Below are positions 37,931 through 46,987 of a DNA stretch of 64,000 nucleotides, piece after piece. The stretch comes from Pycnococcus provasolii (lineage: Eukaryota > Chlorophyta > Pseudoscourfieldiophyceae > Pseudoscourfieldiales > Pycnococcaceae), in the NCBI GenBank assembly GCA_938743325.2, contig OW568884.1:496001-560000 (forward strand), read 5' to 3'. How positions within the stretch are numbered: the first letter of the stretch is position 1; each line of letters begins with the position of its first letter. A model generated the notes under the pieces. The model had not been told where the DNA came from, did no database searches, and saw only the letters and a list, made by a program, of their open reading frames with translations. The position numbers were made by a program, and so were the translations under genes.

Positions 37931-39715
37931 CTAGCGTGTTGGTTCTGTGCTGGCGGTATTCGATGAGAATGAGGAGTACGTCGGCCATAAGGAAGACTCT
38001 CCATTCTTTTCGACGATTGCCTTCATCAGTCGCTCGTCGAACTCGTCCAACGCAAGAGCTTGCTTGCTGAATCGAACCTGTTTCATTCCAGATGCTTCAG
38101 ATGGCGGATGGACGTCCTCAGCCAACGGCGGCAACACGCTTACTGTCGCTGACTCGCTGTCGTTGAAGCTCAGCAAGCTCACGCTGTCCAAGTTGTCGTC
38201 ATGCGTCTCAGGAAAGCGAAATGAGCAGAGCTGCACGCCCTGCTCATCATTTTGCTGTGATAAGTTGACGGCCGTGCCGTCTCGCGGTTGCGTCGAGAAC
38301 TCTGACGTCATCGGGAGTACCGTGTTGTGCTTGGGCGTAAGCACCACCGGCAGTGGTGTTGCCACGCACTGATGGTTGAGAGGATCCATGTCGACAACCG
38401 TCGCTGTCATATCGCCGTCAGCGCCATCCTGAGTTCCAATCTGATTCTGGCGTATGTAGCGCACGACGAGCATGGCATATGTACCTGCAAATGAGATGCC
38501 CACCAGAGCTGCTCCGCCAATCACGGCATACTTGATGATGTGGTTCGATCTATCGTCGCGACGATTCGCCGACGTTCCCGACGGGATGATGCGGACATTG
38601 ACTGCCGGCGGGAACGTCGACTTTGCCGTCTCTGTCGTCGTCGTCGTCGTTGTCACCGTTTGTGCCAACTCGGGCTCCGCGACTTCTCCGTACATCTCTT
38701 TCGAGAAGAAAGTGCCAGTCGCGTGCTTGCGATTTTTGCCGTGGTAGTGCAGCTCGCTCGTCTCTGACTGCAGTCCCCATGCCATGACGAAAGAGACGGT
38801 AGCGTTGGCATCGACAATTTGCACGTCGTCGTCCGTGCCTCTGCCGGACGTCTTGAGTTTGCGCGTGACGACGCACCACACGCCCGTTCCGGCTCCAACA
38901 CCACCCTCGACGAGCGTCCAGTCGTTGACGTCCTCCTCCTTCGGCGTTCCATGTCCCTCTGCCGGCGCGACGTAGTCACGGGCAGCCACGCTTCCTCGTT
39001 TGTTATGGCAAGCGACGATGTCCGCACCTGCCATGGCGGGGGCACTGGGGTTGACGCCGAAAGCGACGTAGGCGGACGTGGTTGCCATGGCGACGGTGAC
39101 GGTATCTCCCGTTGGATCAAGTCTCCAGAATGCGGCGGCGGCGTTCGCGTGGTTCTCTTCGAGGCTGTGTGCCTCTGCGATATGTTCCCTATTCATGGCA
39201 GAGACGTTAAATGGCAGGGCGAACGGCAGCGTGACTCCGCTGTGCAGGTGCTGGCGTAGTTGGCCGTGGTGGTGGTTCGTTTCGTGGTGGAATGACCGCG
39301 CTGCGGCCCACTGGATGTTGAGCGTGCACACAGCGACAAATAGGAACGTCGCGACCGAGAGCAGTCCCCCTCCCACTGCGCCGTACGCGGCTGAGAGAAT
39401 CCTCACACCGCTTCTTCCGGTGCACTTTCTCCTCGTCTTCAGGGCAAGTGCACGTCGAACAGCGCGTATGAATCGCGACGGCGTGTGCGTGCGTTTCCCA
39501 CCACTAGCGGCTGCCCACTGCGGTAGGGAGTTGGAGCGAGAGCGTGTAATCCGTTCCTGCGTCATCACGTCGCTGGAGTCGCCAAATGGGAGGAAGGATG
39601 GTGAGCCGAGCACCGCATCAGCACCTGCCCTATTTTTTGGAAGCTGAGAATTCCCGGGCCCTTGCAAACCAGTGGAACCAACCACAACGCAAGGAGACGA
39701 GTGGCCGGACGCCAT
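37931..39715 (-). CDS. DOMON-domain membrane protein
   Basis: 594 residues from ATG 39715. A basic cytosolic N-terminus (SRFIRAVRRALALKTRRK) leads into a first membrane helix (about 110-135, VGGGLLSVATFLFVAVCTL). The lumenal/outer part holds a DOMON domain (about 192-325; FWRLDPTGDTVTVAMATTSA, AYVAFGVNPSAP, ADIVACHNKRGS and the final strand TVSFVMAWG followed by LHYHGKNRK). DOMON domains bind heme or sugars and are often paired with cytochrome b561; no b561 is present here. A Thr-rich linker and a second helix (about 395-417, YAVIGGAALVGISFAGTYAM) precede a cytosolic tail. The tail ends in charged residues. No TGTAA follows the stop. The ligand is unknown. Confidence 0.75.
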   Translation of the reverse strand: MASGHSSPCVVVGSTGLQGPGNSQLPKNRAGADAVLGSPSFLPFGDSSDVMTQERITRSRSNSLPQWAAASGGKRTHTPSRFIRAVRRALALKTRRKCTGRSGVRILSAAYGAVGGGLLSVATFLFVAVCTLNIQWAAARSFHHETNHHHGQLRQHLHSGVTLPFALPFNVSAMNREHIAEAHSLEENHANAAAAFWRLDPTGDTVTVAMATTSAYVAFGVNPSAPAMAGADIVACHNKRGSVAARDYVAPAEGHGTPKEEDVNDWTLVEGGVGAGTGVWCVVTRKLKTSGRGTDDDVQIVDANATVSFVMAWGLQSETSELHYHGKNRKHATGTFFSKEMYGEVAEPELAQTVTTTTTTTETAKSTFPPAVNVRIIPSGTSANRRDDRSNHIIKYAVIGGAALVGISFAGTYAMLVVRYIRQNQIGTQDGADGDMTATVVDMDPLNHQCVATPLPVVLTPKHNTVLPMTSEFSTQPRDGTAVNLSQQNDEQGVQLCSFRFPETHDDNLDSVSLLSFNDSESATVSVLPPLAEDVHPPSEASGMKQVRFSKQALALDEFDERLMKAIVEKNGESSLWPTYSSFSSNTASTEPTR

Positions 39716-40851
39716 CACGCCTTAAGGCTTGGCCTTAAGGCGTTAAAGTAAAACTGACAAGGATTAAAAAGCCAGTGGTGCAAGTGACCTGCTGTGATGG
39801 TTGTCACGTAGAACTACTGTATGCGTGCTATGCGTGCTATGCGTGCTTGCTCAAGTGAAAGTGCTCTTGTGATCTTGATGGCGCGTTCAAACGTCCCCAT
39901 CAGTGATGGCCCCCCCCCGGGGTCAACCACGTGGCAGGCGGAAAGTTCCCCCGGTGCAGTGCGTCCGCCAACCACACCACACACGGGAATTCTATGTACA
40001 CGGGAAACAAGGGGGAAACAAGGTAGGGTACTGTAATTAAAATACGGGGTTCGGAGTAAAATTAATTCGGGGTTTGCTACGAACCACCTTAAGAGTAGGC
40101 AAGAACCGGCAAGTCCTACGAGGCAGTTAGGGGATTGGATGTCGACTGCTTTTCCCGTTTTACATAGAGGTACATAAAGGTTTACATACTGCGAGACTGC
40201 GAGAAAAGAGTGTACAGTAAATTGGCTCATCTCTGGCACTTTTGTCCGGTGTCCGGTGTAGGATTGAGGATTCCGCCCCCCTCAGGGAGCTCCTGAGCTC
40301 CTGAGGTGCTCCTCAGGAAAAGGGGCAGGCAGGCAGCGACGAGGCCGGAAAACTCAAAACCGTGACCATAACTACATATCAGTGGTGCCTACGATAGACT
40401 AGGCTGGTAGTCTAAGTAGGTCAGTGCATAGGCGTGATGCCGGCCGGCCTGGCACCTGTCAGATTCCCTGTGTTGCCATAGGCGTGGCAACAGGCACAAG
40501 TCTGCAAGGGGCAACTTGAGGCAACTTGTGCTTCGAAGGTCGAAAACAAGCTCCGGATTGATGTGATTGATGTGCAGTGTGCTTGCACGCAACCTATGTA
40601 TGCACGGCTAACCCCTTTCCTTTCCTTTCTCAGCTCGTGTGTCCTGTACTGTGTACCGGCGGCCACATACATCAAAACACATACGTCTCCCTCCCCCCAT
40701 CAATCAATCACACCTCCAGTGGTGACGAGTCCCATCACTCAGTAACAGGTGTGTGTGTGTGTCTTGTATTGTGTGTGTTTCTTATTGTCGTTTTCTGTTC
40801 AGTTCTGTTATATCTGTGTTATCTTTGTCTTTTAGCGCTTCACTTTAAGTT
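39716..40851. other. Intergenic 1.1 kb with 11-bp palindrome at the DOMON start
   Basis: Contains the hairpin CGCCTTAAGGC-TTG-GCCTTAAGGCG (39718-39742), direct 10-bp repeats TGCGTGCTA (39822-39848), a run of nine C at 39912, a CTACGATA copy (40389) and CT-rich sequence before the SHIPPO-like gene. No gene is seen. Confidence 0.6.
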
Positions 40852-42039
40852 ATGCTTATCGAGCACGAAGTGAAGCGCGACCCGTCGAAAGACTTGAACG
40901 TGACTTCGTTGGCGCAAGACACCAAGGCGTGGAAGTCGAAGGGATTCTACAGCACAAACACGCCGAGGTTCCCGCGACGAGTTCCTGGCAAAACCAACGG
41001 GTCGTTCTTGAACAACCTCCCAGGACGAGGCGAGGATGCCCAATACAAGTTCTACGACGCCAAGCCGGACTTGTCGAACAGGGTGGACAGAACCAAGGAG
41101 GTGTACGCTGTCGTGCACAACAAAAGCAGAAAAGACGTCGACTCGCGTGCCAAACTCGCGGGAAAACAGGACGTGCGATACGACTCCGTCAAGGACAGCT
41201 ACCCTGTGCCCATCGGGCCGGGAACGTACGTAAGCACAGAGGAGGAACGCAAGGTGGCGGGAATCCGAGTCGAGACGTCGCCGCTGCCGTCAAGCCCAAG
41301 CAGGTGCTTTCTCAGCCCAGGACGCGAGGAGAAACCGGCGGAGGATCTCCCGCCCATGTCAGACACACTCAGCCGAGACTCCAAGTCGTGGATCTCAAAG
41401 GGGTACTACTCTGCGCGCACCGACCGATACAAGGGGCCGACGTGGCCCAAGGCGAAGTGGGAGGGAACGTTCCGCGAGAAGGCTGGACTGCGCGGTATGA
41501 ATGCGCGCCAGGATACACCCGCGCTTCACAAGGTGTACTCGGACGCATCCGTGTCGTCATTCTTCAGCGCGCCTAACATGAACCTCACCGGCGGCTATCG
41601 ATCGCGCAGACCTGGCAGCCCCGAGTTTGTCTCCAAGTCGCCTCGCCTGGCGCTGCTCCCAAACTTCCGGCATAACGACTTCCGCCTGCGCGGCGCCGAG
41701 GGCGCGCGCGGCTCTCTCGGCGCCACGGAGACGATCGGACCTGGAGGCTACTTCCTCGACATGGAGGCTTGGGCAAATCTGGCGCTGGATCCGCAGACGT
41801 CGTCCGCGAGCCGCACCACTGCCACGGCGCTTGGCGCGTCCGCGCTGTACCGGAGCACGGGACCCGGTTCGCCACGGCGCGCAGTCTCCACCGCGCCGGC
41901 GAATGCGCTGCTTTCTCCGAGGTACATGACGTCAACGGGTCCTCACTCGCACACGTTCTCGGCACTCGGTCGATTTTACCCGTACCGCAACGGCAACACG
42001 AGCCCGCGCAAGGACAGCGCGCTGTCGAGGACGTGGTAG
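40852..42039 (+). CDS. SHIPPO/STPGR-like flagellar protein (candidate)
   Basis: 395 residues from ATG 40852. Two related segments are visible: LAQDTKAWKSKGFYSTNTPRF (start) and LSRDSKSWISKGYYSARTDRY (about 170-190). Two PGPGxY-type motifs, PIGPGTYVSTEEE and TIGPGGYFLDMEA, are typical of SHIPPO/STPGR-repeat proteins that lie inside or on doublet microtubules. The rest is Ser/Pro/Arg-rich with many short SPR motifs (SPRLALLPNFRHNDFRL). No membrane segments. With centrin it supports a flagellated cell. TGTAA is only found 120 nt downstream. The exact family is inferred. Confidence 0.65.
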   Translation: MLIEHEVKRDPSKDLNVTSLAQDTKAWKSKGFYSTNTPRFPRRVPGKTNGSFLNNLPGRGEDAQYKFYDAKPDLSNRVDRTKEVYAVVHNKSRKDVDSRAKLAGKQDVRYDSVKDSYPVPIGPGTYVSTEEERKVAGIRVETSPLPSSPSRCFLSPGREEKPAEDLPPMSDTLSRDSKSWISKGYYSARTDRYKGPTWPKAKWEGTFREKAGLRGMNARQDTPALHKVYSDASVSSFFSAPNMNLTGGYRSRRPGSPEFVSKSPRLALLPNFRHNDFRLRGAEGARGSLGATETIGPGGYFLDMEAWANLALDPQTSSASRTTATALGASALYRSTGPGSPRRAVSTAPANALLSPRYMTSTGPHSHTFSALGRFYPYRNGNTSPRKDSALSRTW

Positions 42040-42271
42040 AACTTACATTTTTGCTGGGAGCTTATTTAGAAGTGCGCTCAAGCATTCGCGACAACGCGAC
42101 GAACACTTCACTTGCAGTACTTGATTATTTTTTATCCATTCACGAAACTCATGATGCTGTAATGCAGTACGAACAAAGTGTCGCTCGAATTTTTCTTTTG
42201 AATTGAACTTCTTTACAAATTACTCCTCACCGTGCCAGCTCCAGATACTCACGGCGACCGTGCACAGTCGT

Positions 42272-43270
42272 TCATCCAGCTCTGCGCCCGTGCCTGGGAG
42301 GTGCACCCGGCGTCGTCGGATTCGGCGTCGGATTCGCGCCGCGGAGCGTCTCCTTGACGGACCACGTGCCTTCGCCGACGACGTCGCGCGCGCCGTGCAA
42401 ACTGCCGTACATCGCCTGCTCGCCGAAGCGCTGCATGCGCGCGCCAGAGCCCGTCTGCGTCTGAAGAGTGGGCAGCGCCGCGCTGTCTGTGCTGTAGTGC
42501 AAGGTGGACGCACCGCTGTTCGTGTTCACCCGTCTTCCGTAGCTCGGTACGCTTCCAGCTGCGCCCACGCCTGTGGCATTGGCCGCAAAGGCGTTTCCAG
42601 GCGCCATGCGAGGCACGTACATTTCGCGCAGGTTGTCCTCGGGGAGCAAGCCGTGTCTGTCGCTATCTTTGCCAAGTTCCTTGCGCAGCATGCCTTGCCA
42701 CTCGTTGTTGTCTGCGCTCTTCAGGCTTGCCGCGAACTGTTTGTCCTTCTCCCACTCATCTGCCATGCGTTCCTCCATTTCGCGCAGGTGCACTTCAAAC
42801 TCGCCTTTTTTCGCCGCGTCACCAATGATAAGGTCGATGACGTGTTCAGCGCACTCTACGGGTTCGCAGACACCCTTGAGGATGTTGTTGAGAATCCTGT
42901 CTTCGAGCGACGCGTTTGGGTCACTCCACGGGTCCACGGGCTGTTGTTGTTCGTCGTCGTCGTCGTCGCCGCCAAAGTTTTGCTTGGATCTTCTCTTTGC
43001 CAATTTTTTCTCGCGTTCTTCTCGTTTCCGCCGTTCGGAAGGAAGTTCGTACTTCGACGCCTTTTGTTTCGTTTCCTCCTCCTTTTGTTTCGAGGCTTGA
43101 TACGCCGCTTCGAGCGCGTCCTGTTCGTCTTCGTCCTCGGACTCTTCTAAGAAAGCGGCAAAGTCGTCGGATACGTCCTCGAGTCCCTGCCGCGCCTTTC
43201 CTTTGCGCACAGCCGCAGACGACGGCCGGCGAGGGGGCAGGACGCGTGATTGAGGTTGTTGCACAGACAT
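42272..43270 (-). CDS. Hypothetical coiled-coil protein, 332 aa
   Basis: 332 residues from ATG 43270. A Lys/Glu-rich coiled-coil (about 45-100, EEETKQKASKYELPSERRKR) with a basic RRSKQNF stretch is followed by an acidic linker. Then comes a conserved-looking helical section (SLEDRILNNILKGVCEPVEC, HVIDLIIGDAAKKGEFEVHL, EMEERMADEWEKDKQFA). The C-terminus is low-complexity. I do not recognise the family. It is convergent with the SHIPPO-like gene. TGTAA (TTACA on + at 42213) lies about 55 nt after the stop, supporting the gene. Confidence 0.62.
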   Translation of the reverse strand: MSVQQPQSRVLPPRRPSSAAVRKGKARQGLEDVSDDFAAFLEESEDEDEQDALEAAYQASKQKEEETKQKASKYELPSERRKREEREKKLAKRRSKQNFGGDDDDDEQQQPVDPWSDPNASLEDRILNNILKGVCEPVECAEHVIDLIIGDAAKKGEFEVHLREMEERMADEWEKDKQFAASLKSADNNEWQGMLRKELGKDSDRHGLLPEDNLREMYVPRMAPGNAFAANATGVGAAGSVPSYGRRVNTNSGASTLHYSTDSAALPTLQTQTGSGARMQRFGEQAMYGSLHGARDVVGEGTWSVKETLRGANPTPNPTTPGAPPRHGRRAG

Positions 43271-43400
43271 TTCGCAAATGGCAGGGAGGGCCGCGCGTTT
43301 TCCTAAATGAGGGAATCAACCAATATTAATCCTCCGCCTTGTTTTTTTTTAAGCTTAGAAATTATATAAAAATAAACAACTTTAATGCAACAACCCTAAT

Positions 43401-43480
43401 TCTGAAACCCCTTGGGGTGGAAGCTCTTGCATCTCCTAATTCTGAAACCCCTTGGGGTGGAAGCTCTTGCATCTCCTAAT
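43401..43480. repeat. 40-bp unit, two perfect tandem copies
   Basis: Unit starts TCTGAAACCCCTTGGGGTGG; copies at 43401-43440 and 43441-43480 are identical by eye. Confidence 0.95.
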
Positions 43481-44662
43481 TATTTGCTAAGTCGGAGCTA
43501 CAGGTCGGGGGAGGGGCGCCTCATAACGGAGATTTTGGTCGGAGGAGGGGCGCCTCATAACGGAGATTTTGGTCGGAGGAGGGGCGCCTCATAACGGAGA
43601 TTTTGGTCGAAGAAAGAATGGAACATCCCCCCTTTTTTTGAACGCCCTTGGGCAATTGACAGATGGATGGGGACACCTTGGTCGGTGGCTACAGGTCGGT
43701 GGAGGGGGCGCTTCATGGGGAGTTTGAAAAATTGCGGGATTGTTCGGGGCCAGAGGTCGGGCAACCTTTTTCTCCATCGGCAACCTTTTTTTGATCGGGG
43801 CTCCAGGTCGGAGGGAAGTGGGCAAATTTTGTTGGTCGGCGCCAAGGTCGGGAGGCATTGCCGCTCATCGCGCCTTTGTTGCGAGGGTCTCCAAGTCGGA
43901 CGGAGAGGTCGGCATTTCGGCAACATCTTTGTTGGTCGGGGCTCCAGGTCGGTGGGGGAAGGGTGGGTGGCATGGGTGGATTCGCAGTTCGGTGGGATGG
44001 GTGGTGTAGTCGAGGAGGGGGAATGTCTCTAAAAAATGGGGGTTTCAGCTCTAGGCCCCCGGCCACCTTATTATTTGCTAAGTCGGAGCTACAGGTCGGG
44101 GGAGGGGCGCCTCATAACGGAGATTTTGGTCGGAGGAGGGGCGCCTCATAACGGAGATTTTGGTCGGAGGAGGGGCGCCTCATAACGGAGATTTTGGTCG
44201 AAGAAAGAATGGAACATCCCCCCTTTTTTTGAACGCCCTTGGGCAATTGACAGATGGATGGGGACACCTTGGTCGGTGGCTACAGGTCGGTGGAGGGGGC
44301 GCTTCATGGGGAGTTTGAAAAATTGCGGGATTGTTCGGGGCCAGAGGTCGGGCAACCTTTTTCTCCATCGGCAACCTTTTTTTGATCGGGGCTCCAGGTC
44401 GGAGGGAAGTGGGCAAATTTTGTTGGTCGGCGCCAAGGTCGGGAGGCATTGCCGCTCATCGCGCCTTTGTTGCGAGGGTCTCCAAGTCGGACGGAGAGGT
44501 CGGCATTTCGGCAACATCTTTGTTGGTCGGGGCTCCAGGTCGGTGGGGGAAGGGTGGGTGGCATGGGTGGATTCGCAGTTCGGTGGGATGGGTGGTGTAG
44601 TCGAGGAGGGGGAATGTCTCTAAAAAATGGGGGTTTCAGCTCTAGGCCCCCGGCCACCTTAT
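43481..44662. repeat. 591-bp tandem duplication (two identical copies) built on GGTCGG
   Basis: Copy 1 is 43481-44071 and copy 2 is 44072-44662; I found no difference between them. Inside each, a 34-bp unit (GGTCGGAGGAGGGGCGCCTC...) is repeated three times at the start, and the motif GGTCGG or AGGTCGG recurs every 20-60 bp through the rest. Both strands show open frames of about 90-140 codons in each copy; they encode Pro/Arg/Gly-rich sequence and are side effects of the repeat. Confidence 0.95.
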
Positions 44663-45407
44663 CACCCATGGAGCCCTTTGCACACCACAGCGCCACACCG
44701 GATCCACCGGTTTTTGATACCTTTACCATTTGAGTTGTGGTTTTCTTAGTTCTTAGATGCGACTTGCTCTTAAGAGGTGGTCATGAAGGTGGTTCTTGCA
44801 AGACCTATCATAGAGGTGGTCATGAAGGTGGTTCTTGCACGAGTGGTTCTACCTTACACTCTTACAGTACTTTCTTTGCCCGTTCGTTGTGGTTCTTCGC
44901 GGAAGCCGATTAGCCTATGTAAGAACTAAGTAGGCCTCTGTATTAAGGATTCTGGCAAGGATTCTGGAACCTTAAGGTGTTTTTGTATGTAACTTGTAAG
45001 GTGATTGAGGTGGTCAAGAATACTCAAAACTGGACTCAAAAGCAACGCCCGAACGCGAACGCGAACCGGCAAGCTCTTGCAAGCTCTTCTTGCAAGGAAC
45101 CACTCCAGGCTCAAGCACACCTCTCAAGCACTCCATTTAAAAAGCGGCCCATAGGGGAGCGAGTGTCATAGTTGGTGGGGGGAGGTCATACCATTAACTT
45201 TAACCGGAGGGAGTGTTCTCGGAGGCGAAGGGTTAGGGTTAGGGTTAGGGTTAGGGTTACGGTTAGGGTTAGGATTGGTCTCTTCGAAGTCCTCTTCTGA
45301 GTTCCTTTCCTCTGGGAGGGTTTTTTTTTATCTTTTTCACTCCGCCTCATTTTGTTTTTTTGTATTTTTTGCTTGCTATAGTCTAGCTACTTAGTGTAGA
45401 CTTGGCC
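44663..45407. other. Intergenic with TTAGGG array and a 27-bp duplication
   Basis: Contains GAGGTGGTCATGAAGGTGG twice (about 44775 and 44814) and a TTAGGG array at 45231-45274, about 135 bp before the NDUFB9 start. No gene is seen. Confidence 0.65.
45231..45274 (+). repeat. Interstitial TTAGGG array 5' of NDUFB9
   Basis: Seven TTAGGG-like units with one variant (TTACGG). G-rich strand on the coding strand. Confidence 0.95.
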
Positions 45408-45984
45408 ATGCCTGGTACTATGTCGCAGGCGTTGCGTGTCGTCCACCTGTACCGTGCAGTGATACGCGACCTGCAGCCGTACACGACGAACAGATGGATG
45501 TGGTTCGCAGAGGTGAGTGAGTGTGTGTCCTCAGGACAGTTTTTGTTAGGAGGAGAACTTCGATTTGGCTTTCTTTGGCTTTCTTTGGCTTTGTGTTTTT
45601 GTTTGGCTTGGGTGTTGCTCCTTGTTGTTGCGCCTGTTTGTCTTTGTCTTGTGCGCCTTGTGCGCATCTTCTTCCTTTCGACTCACGCATCTCGTCTTGC
45701 CCTTGCTCCGCTCACAGAAGGAGAAAATTCGCGCGCGTTTCGAGGCGAACCGCCACCTGACGGACCCGATGCAAATCGAAACGACGCTCAGATCGGGAGA
45801 GGCGGAGTTTCAGAAGTGGAGGCACCCCGACCCGTACACGACACCTTACTTATTCGGAGGCTCGAGGTACATGCGCAACCCGCCGATGCCCGCGGACGGG
45901 AGCATTTCCATGGCGTTCGACTTTGGGCGCGAGGCGGGCACTTGGGACCCCAGGGACACGCCAGCCACCGGCCACCACCACTAA
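45408..45984 (+). CDS. NDUFB9: NADH dehydrogenase subunit NDUFB9 (LYR protein), one 205-bp intron
   Basis: 123 residues. Exon 1 is 45408-45512 (35 codons), the intron is 45513-45717 (GTGAGT...CTCACAG, phase 0) and exon 2 is 45718-45984. It is an accessory subunit of mitochondrial complex I. Exon 1 carries the LYR motif (VVHLYRAVIRDL) and exon 2 the plant-type block GEAEFQKWRHPDPYTTPYLF, then GGSRYMRNPP and a final Phe-Gly segment, matching plant NDUFB9 (HPDPYIVPWAPGGSKFCRNP). Neither exon alone makes the family; spliced they give the expected size. A second ATG four codons in (MSQAL) is an alternative start. A TTAGGG array lies just upstream. Confidence 0.92.
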
Positions 45985-46101
45985 ACTAAAACTAAAAGTA
46001 AAACATGATTTGTCGTCGCCATCTCAACGAAGCGCGCATCATCTGTCGTGACAGCCGTAGACCTCGCTTTTTCCTTCACGAGGGCCCGGGGGTGTCTTCT
46101 G

Positions 46102-46119
46102 CTAACCCTAACCCTAATC
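46102..46119 (-). repeat. Short CCCTAA array 5' of Maf
   Basis: Two to three CCCTAA units, ending about 42 bp before the Maf ATG, closest of all to its gene. Confidence 0.75.
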
Positions 46120-46161
46120 CCCTCCCTGCCCTCCTCTTTCCCTTTCTGGTCTTCAGTCGCC

Positions 46162-46815
46162 ATGCTCCTCCCGCGCCTCCCGCAGACGTCGCCTCTCTAC
46201 GCGCCCTCGCCCGCGCTCTTGCGTTTGCTGGAAACGTCGCGCGTCGTTCTGGGATCGGCGTCAGCCTCGCGCGCCACCATCCTCAACCAGGCGTCCGTTC
46301 CGTTTCGGGTACTGAAACCCAACATCGACGAGAAGGCGATCAGATTTAGCAATCCTGTCGAGCTCGTGTCGGCACTCGCAAGGGCGAAAACACAAGCGCT
46401 GCTCGACATGAAGCCCGAGTGCGACTTCCTCATTGCGTGCGATCAAGTCGTCGTGTGTGACGGAGAAATCTGCGAGAAGCCAGAGTCCAAAGAAGAAGCC
46501 ACGGAGAGATGGCGCGCGTACAGAACACACCACCCGTCAACGGTGGGCAGCATCCTTGTCACGCACATGCCCAGCGGACGGCAAAAGTTGGCTGTCGACA
46601 AAGCCGTGATTAAAATCAAACCTCTGTCTGATGAAGATATACAAGCGCTCGTCGACGAGGGTGAGATTATGTACTGTGCCGGCGGTCTCATGGTGGAACA
46701 CCCCTTGGTGGCGCCGAACGTCACACAAATCGAGGGCGGGATCGACAGTGTGCTCGGCCTCGGCATGGCGACCGTGGAAGATCTCATCTTATCCGTTAGT
46801 GGCGCTGAAGATTGA
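46162..46815 (+). CDS. Maf-family nucleotide pyrophosphatase
   Basis: 217 residues from ATG 46162. Maf proteins hydrolyse non-canonical or dTTP/UTP-type nucleoside triphosphates to monophosphates (house-cleaning). Motifs: VVLGSASASRATILNQA (the SxSxxR motif), VLKPNIDEKAI, FLIACDQVVVCDGEI (the (A/C)DQVV metal/catalytic block, with the catalytic Asp), ICEKPESKEEA and, C-terminal, GGIDSVLGLGMATVEDLI. All conserved positions are present. There is no clear transit peptide. The neighbours are unrelated. No TGTAA is seen. Confidence 0.92.
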   Translation: MLLPRLPQTSPLYAPSPALLRLLETSRVVLGSASASRATILNQASVPFRVLKPNIDEKAIRFSNPVELVSALARAKTQALLDMKPECDFLIACDQVVVCDGEICEKPESKEEATERWRAYRTHHPSTVGSILVTHMPSGRQKLAVDKAVIKIKPLSDEDIQALVDEGEIMYCAGGLMVEHPLVAPNVTQIEGGIDSVLGLGMATVEDLILSVSGAED

Positions 46816-46987
46816 AGTCTAATTGTATTATCCATGAGAAGTAAAAGAAAGGATAGCATTACTCCTTTTTTATTTTCACTAAGAACTAAGTTCAACGCGA
46901 AACAGCACACATCTCAACGTCCTCCTCCAGAAGAATTTGAACGCACACAAGTCGTTCACAATCACCCACCCACACGTCAAAAAAGTC

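Noticed and set aside
42203-43150. A 315-codon open frame on the + strand
   Set aside because: Antisense to the coiled-coil gene, which has a better start, normal composition and a TGTAA signal.
43555-44733. Paired open frames of 89-141 codons on both strands
   Set aside because: They are the 591-bp tandem repeat translated; identical in both copies and Pro/Gly/Arg-rich.
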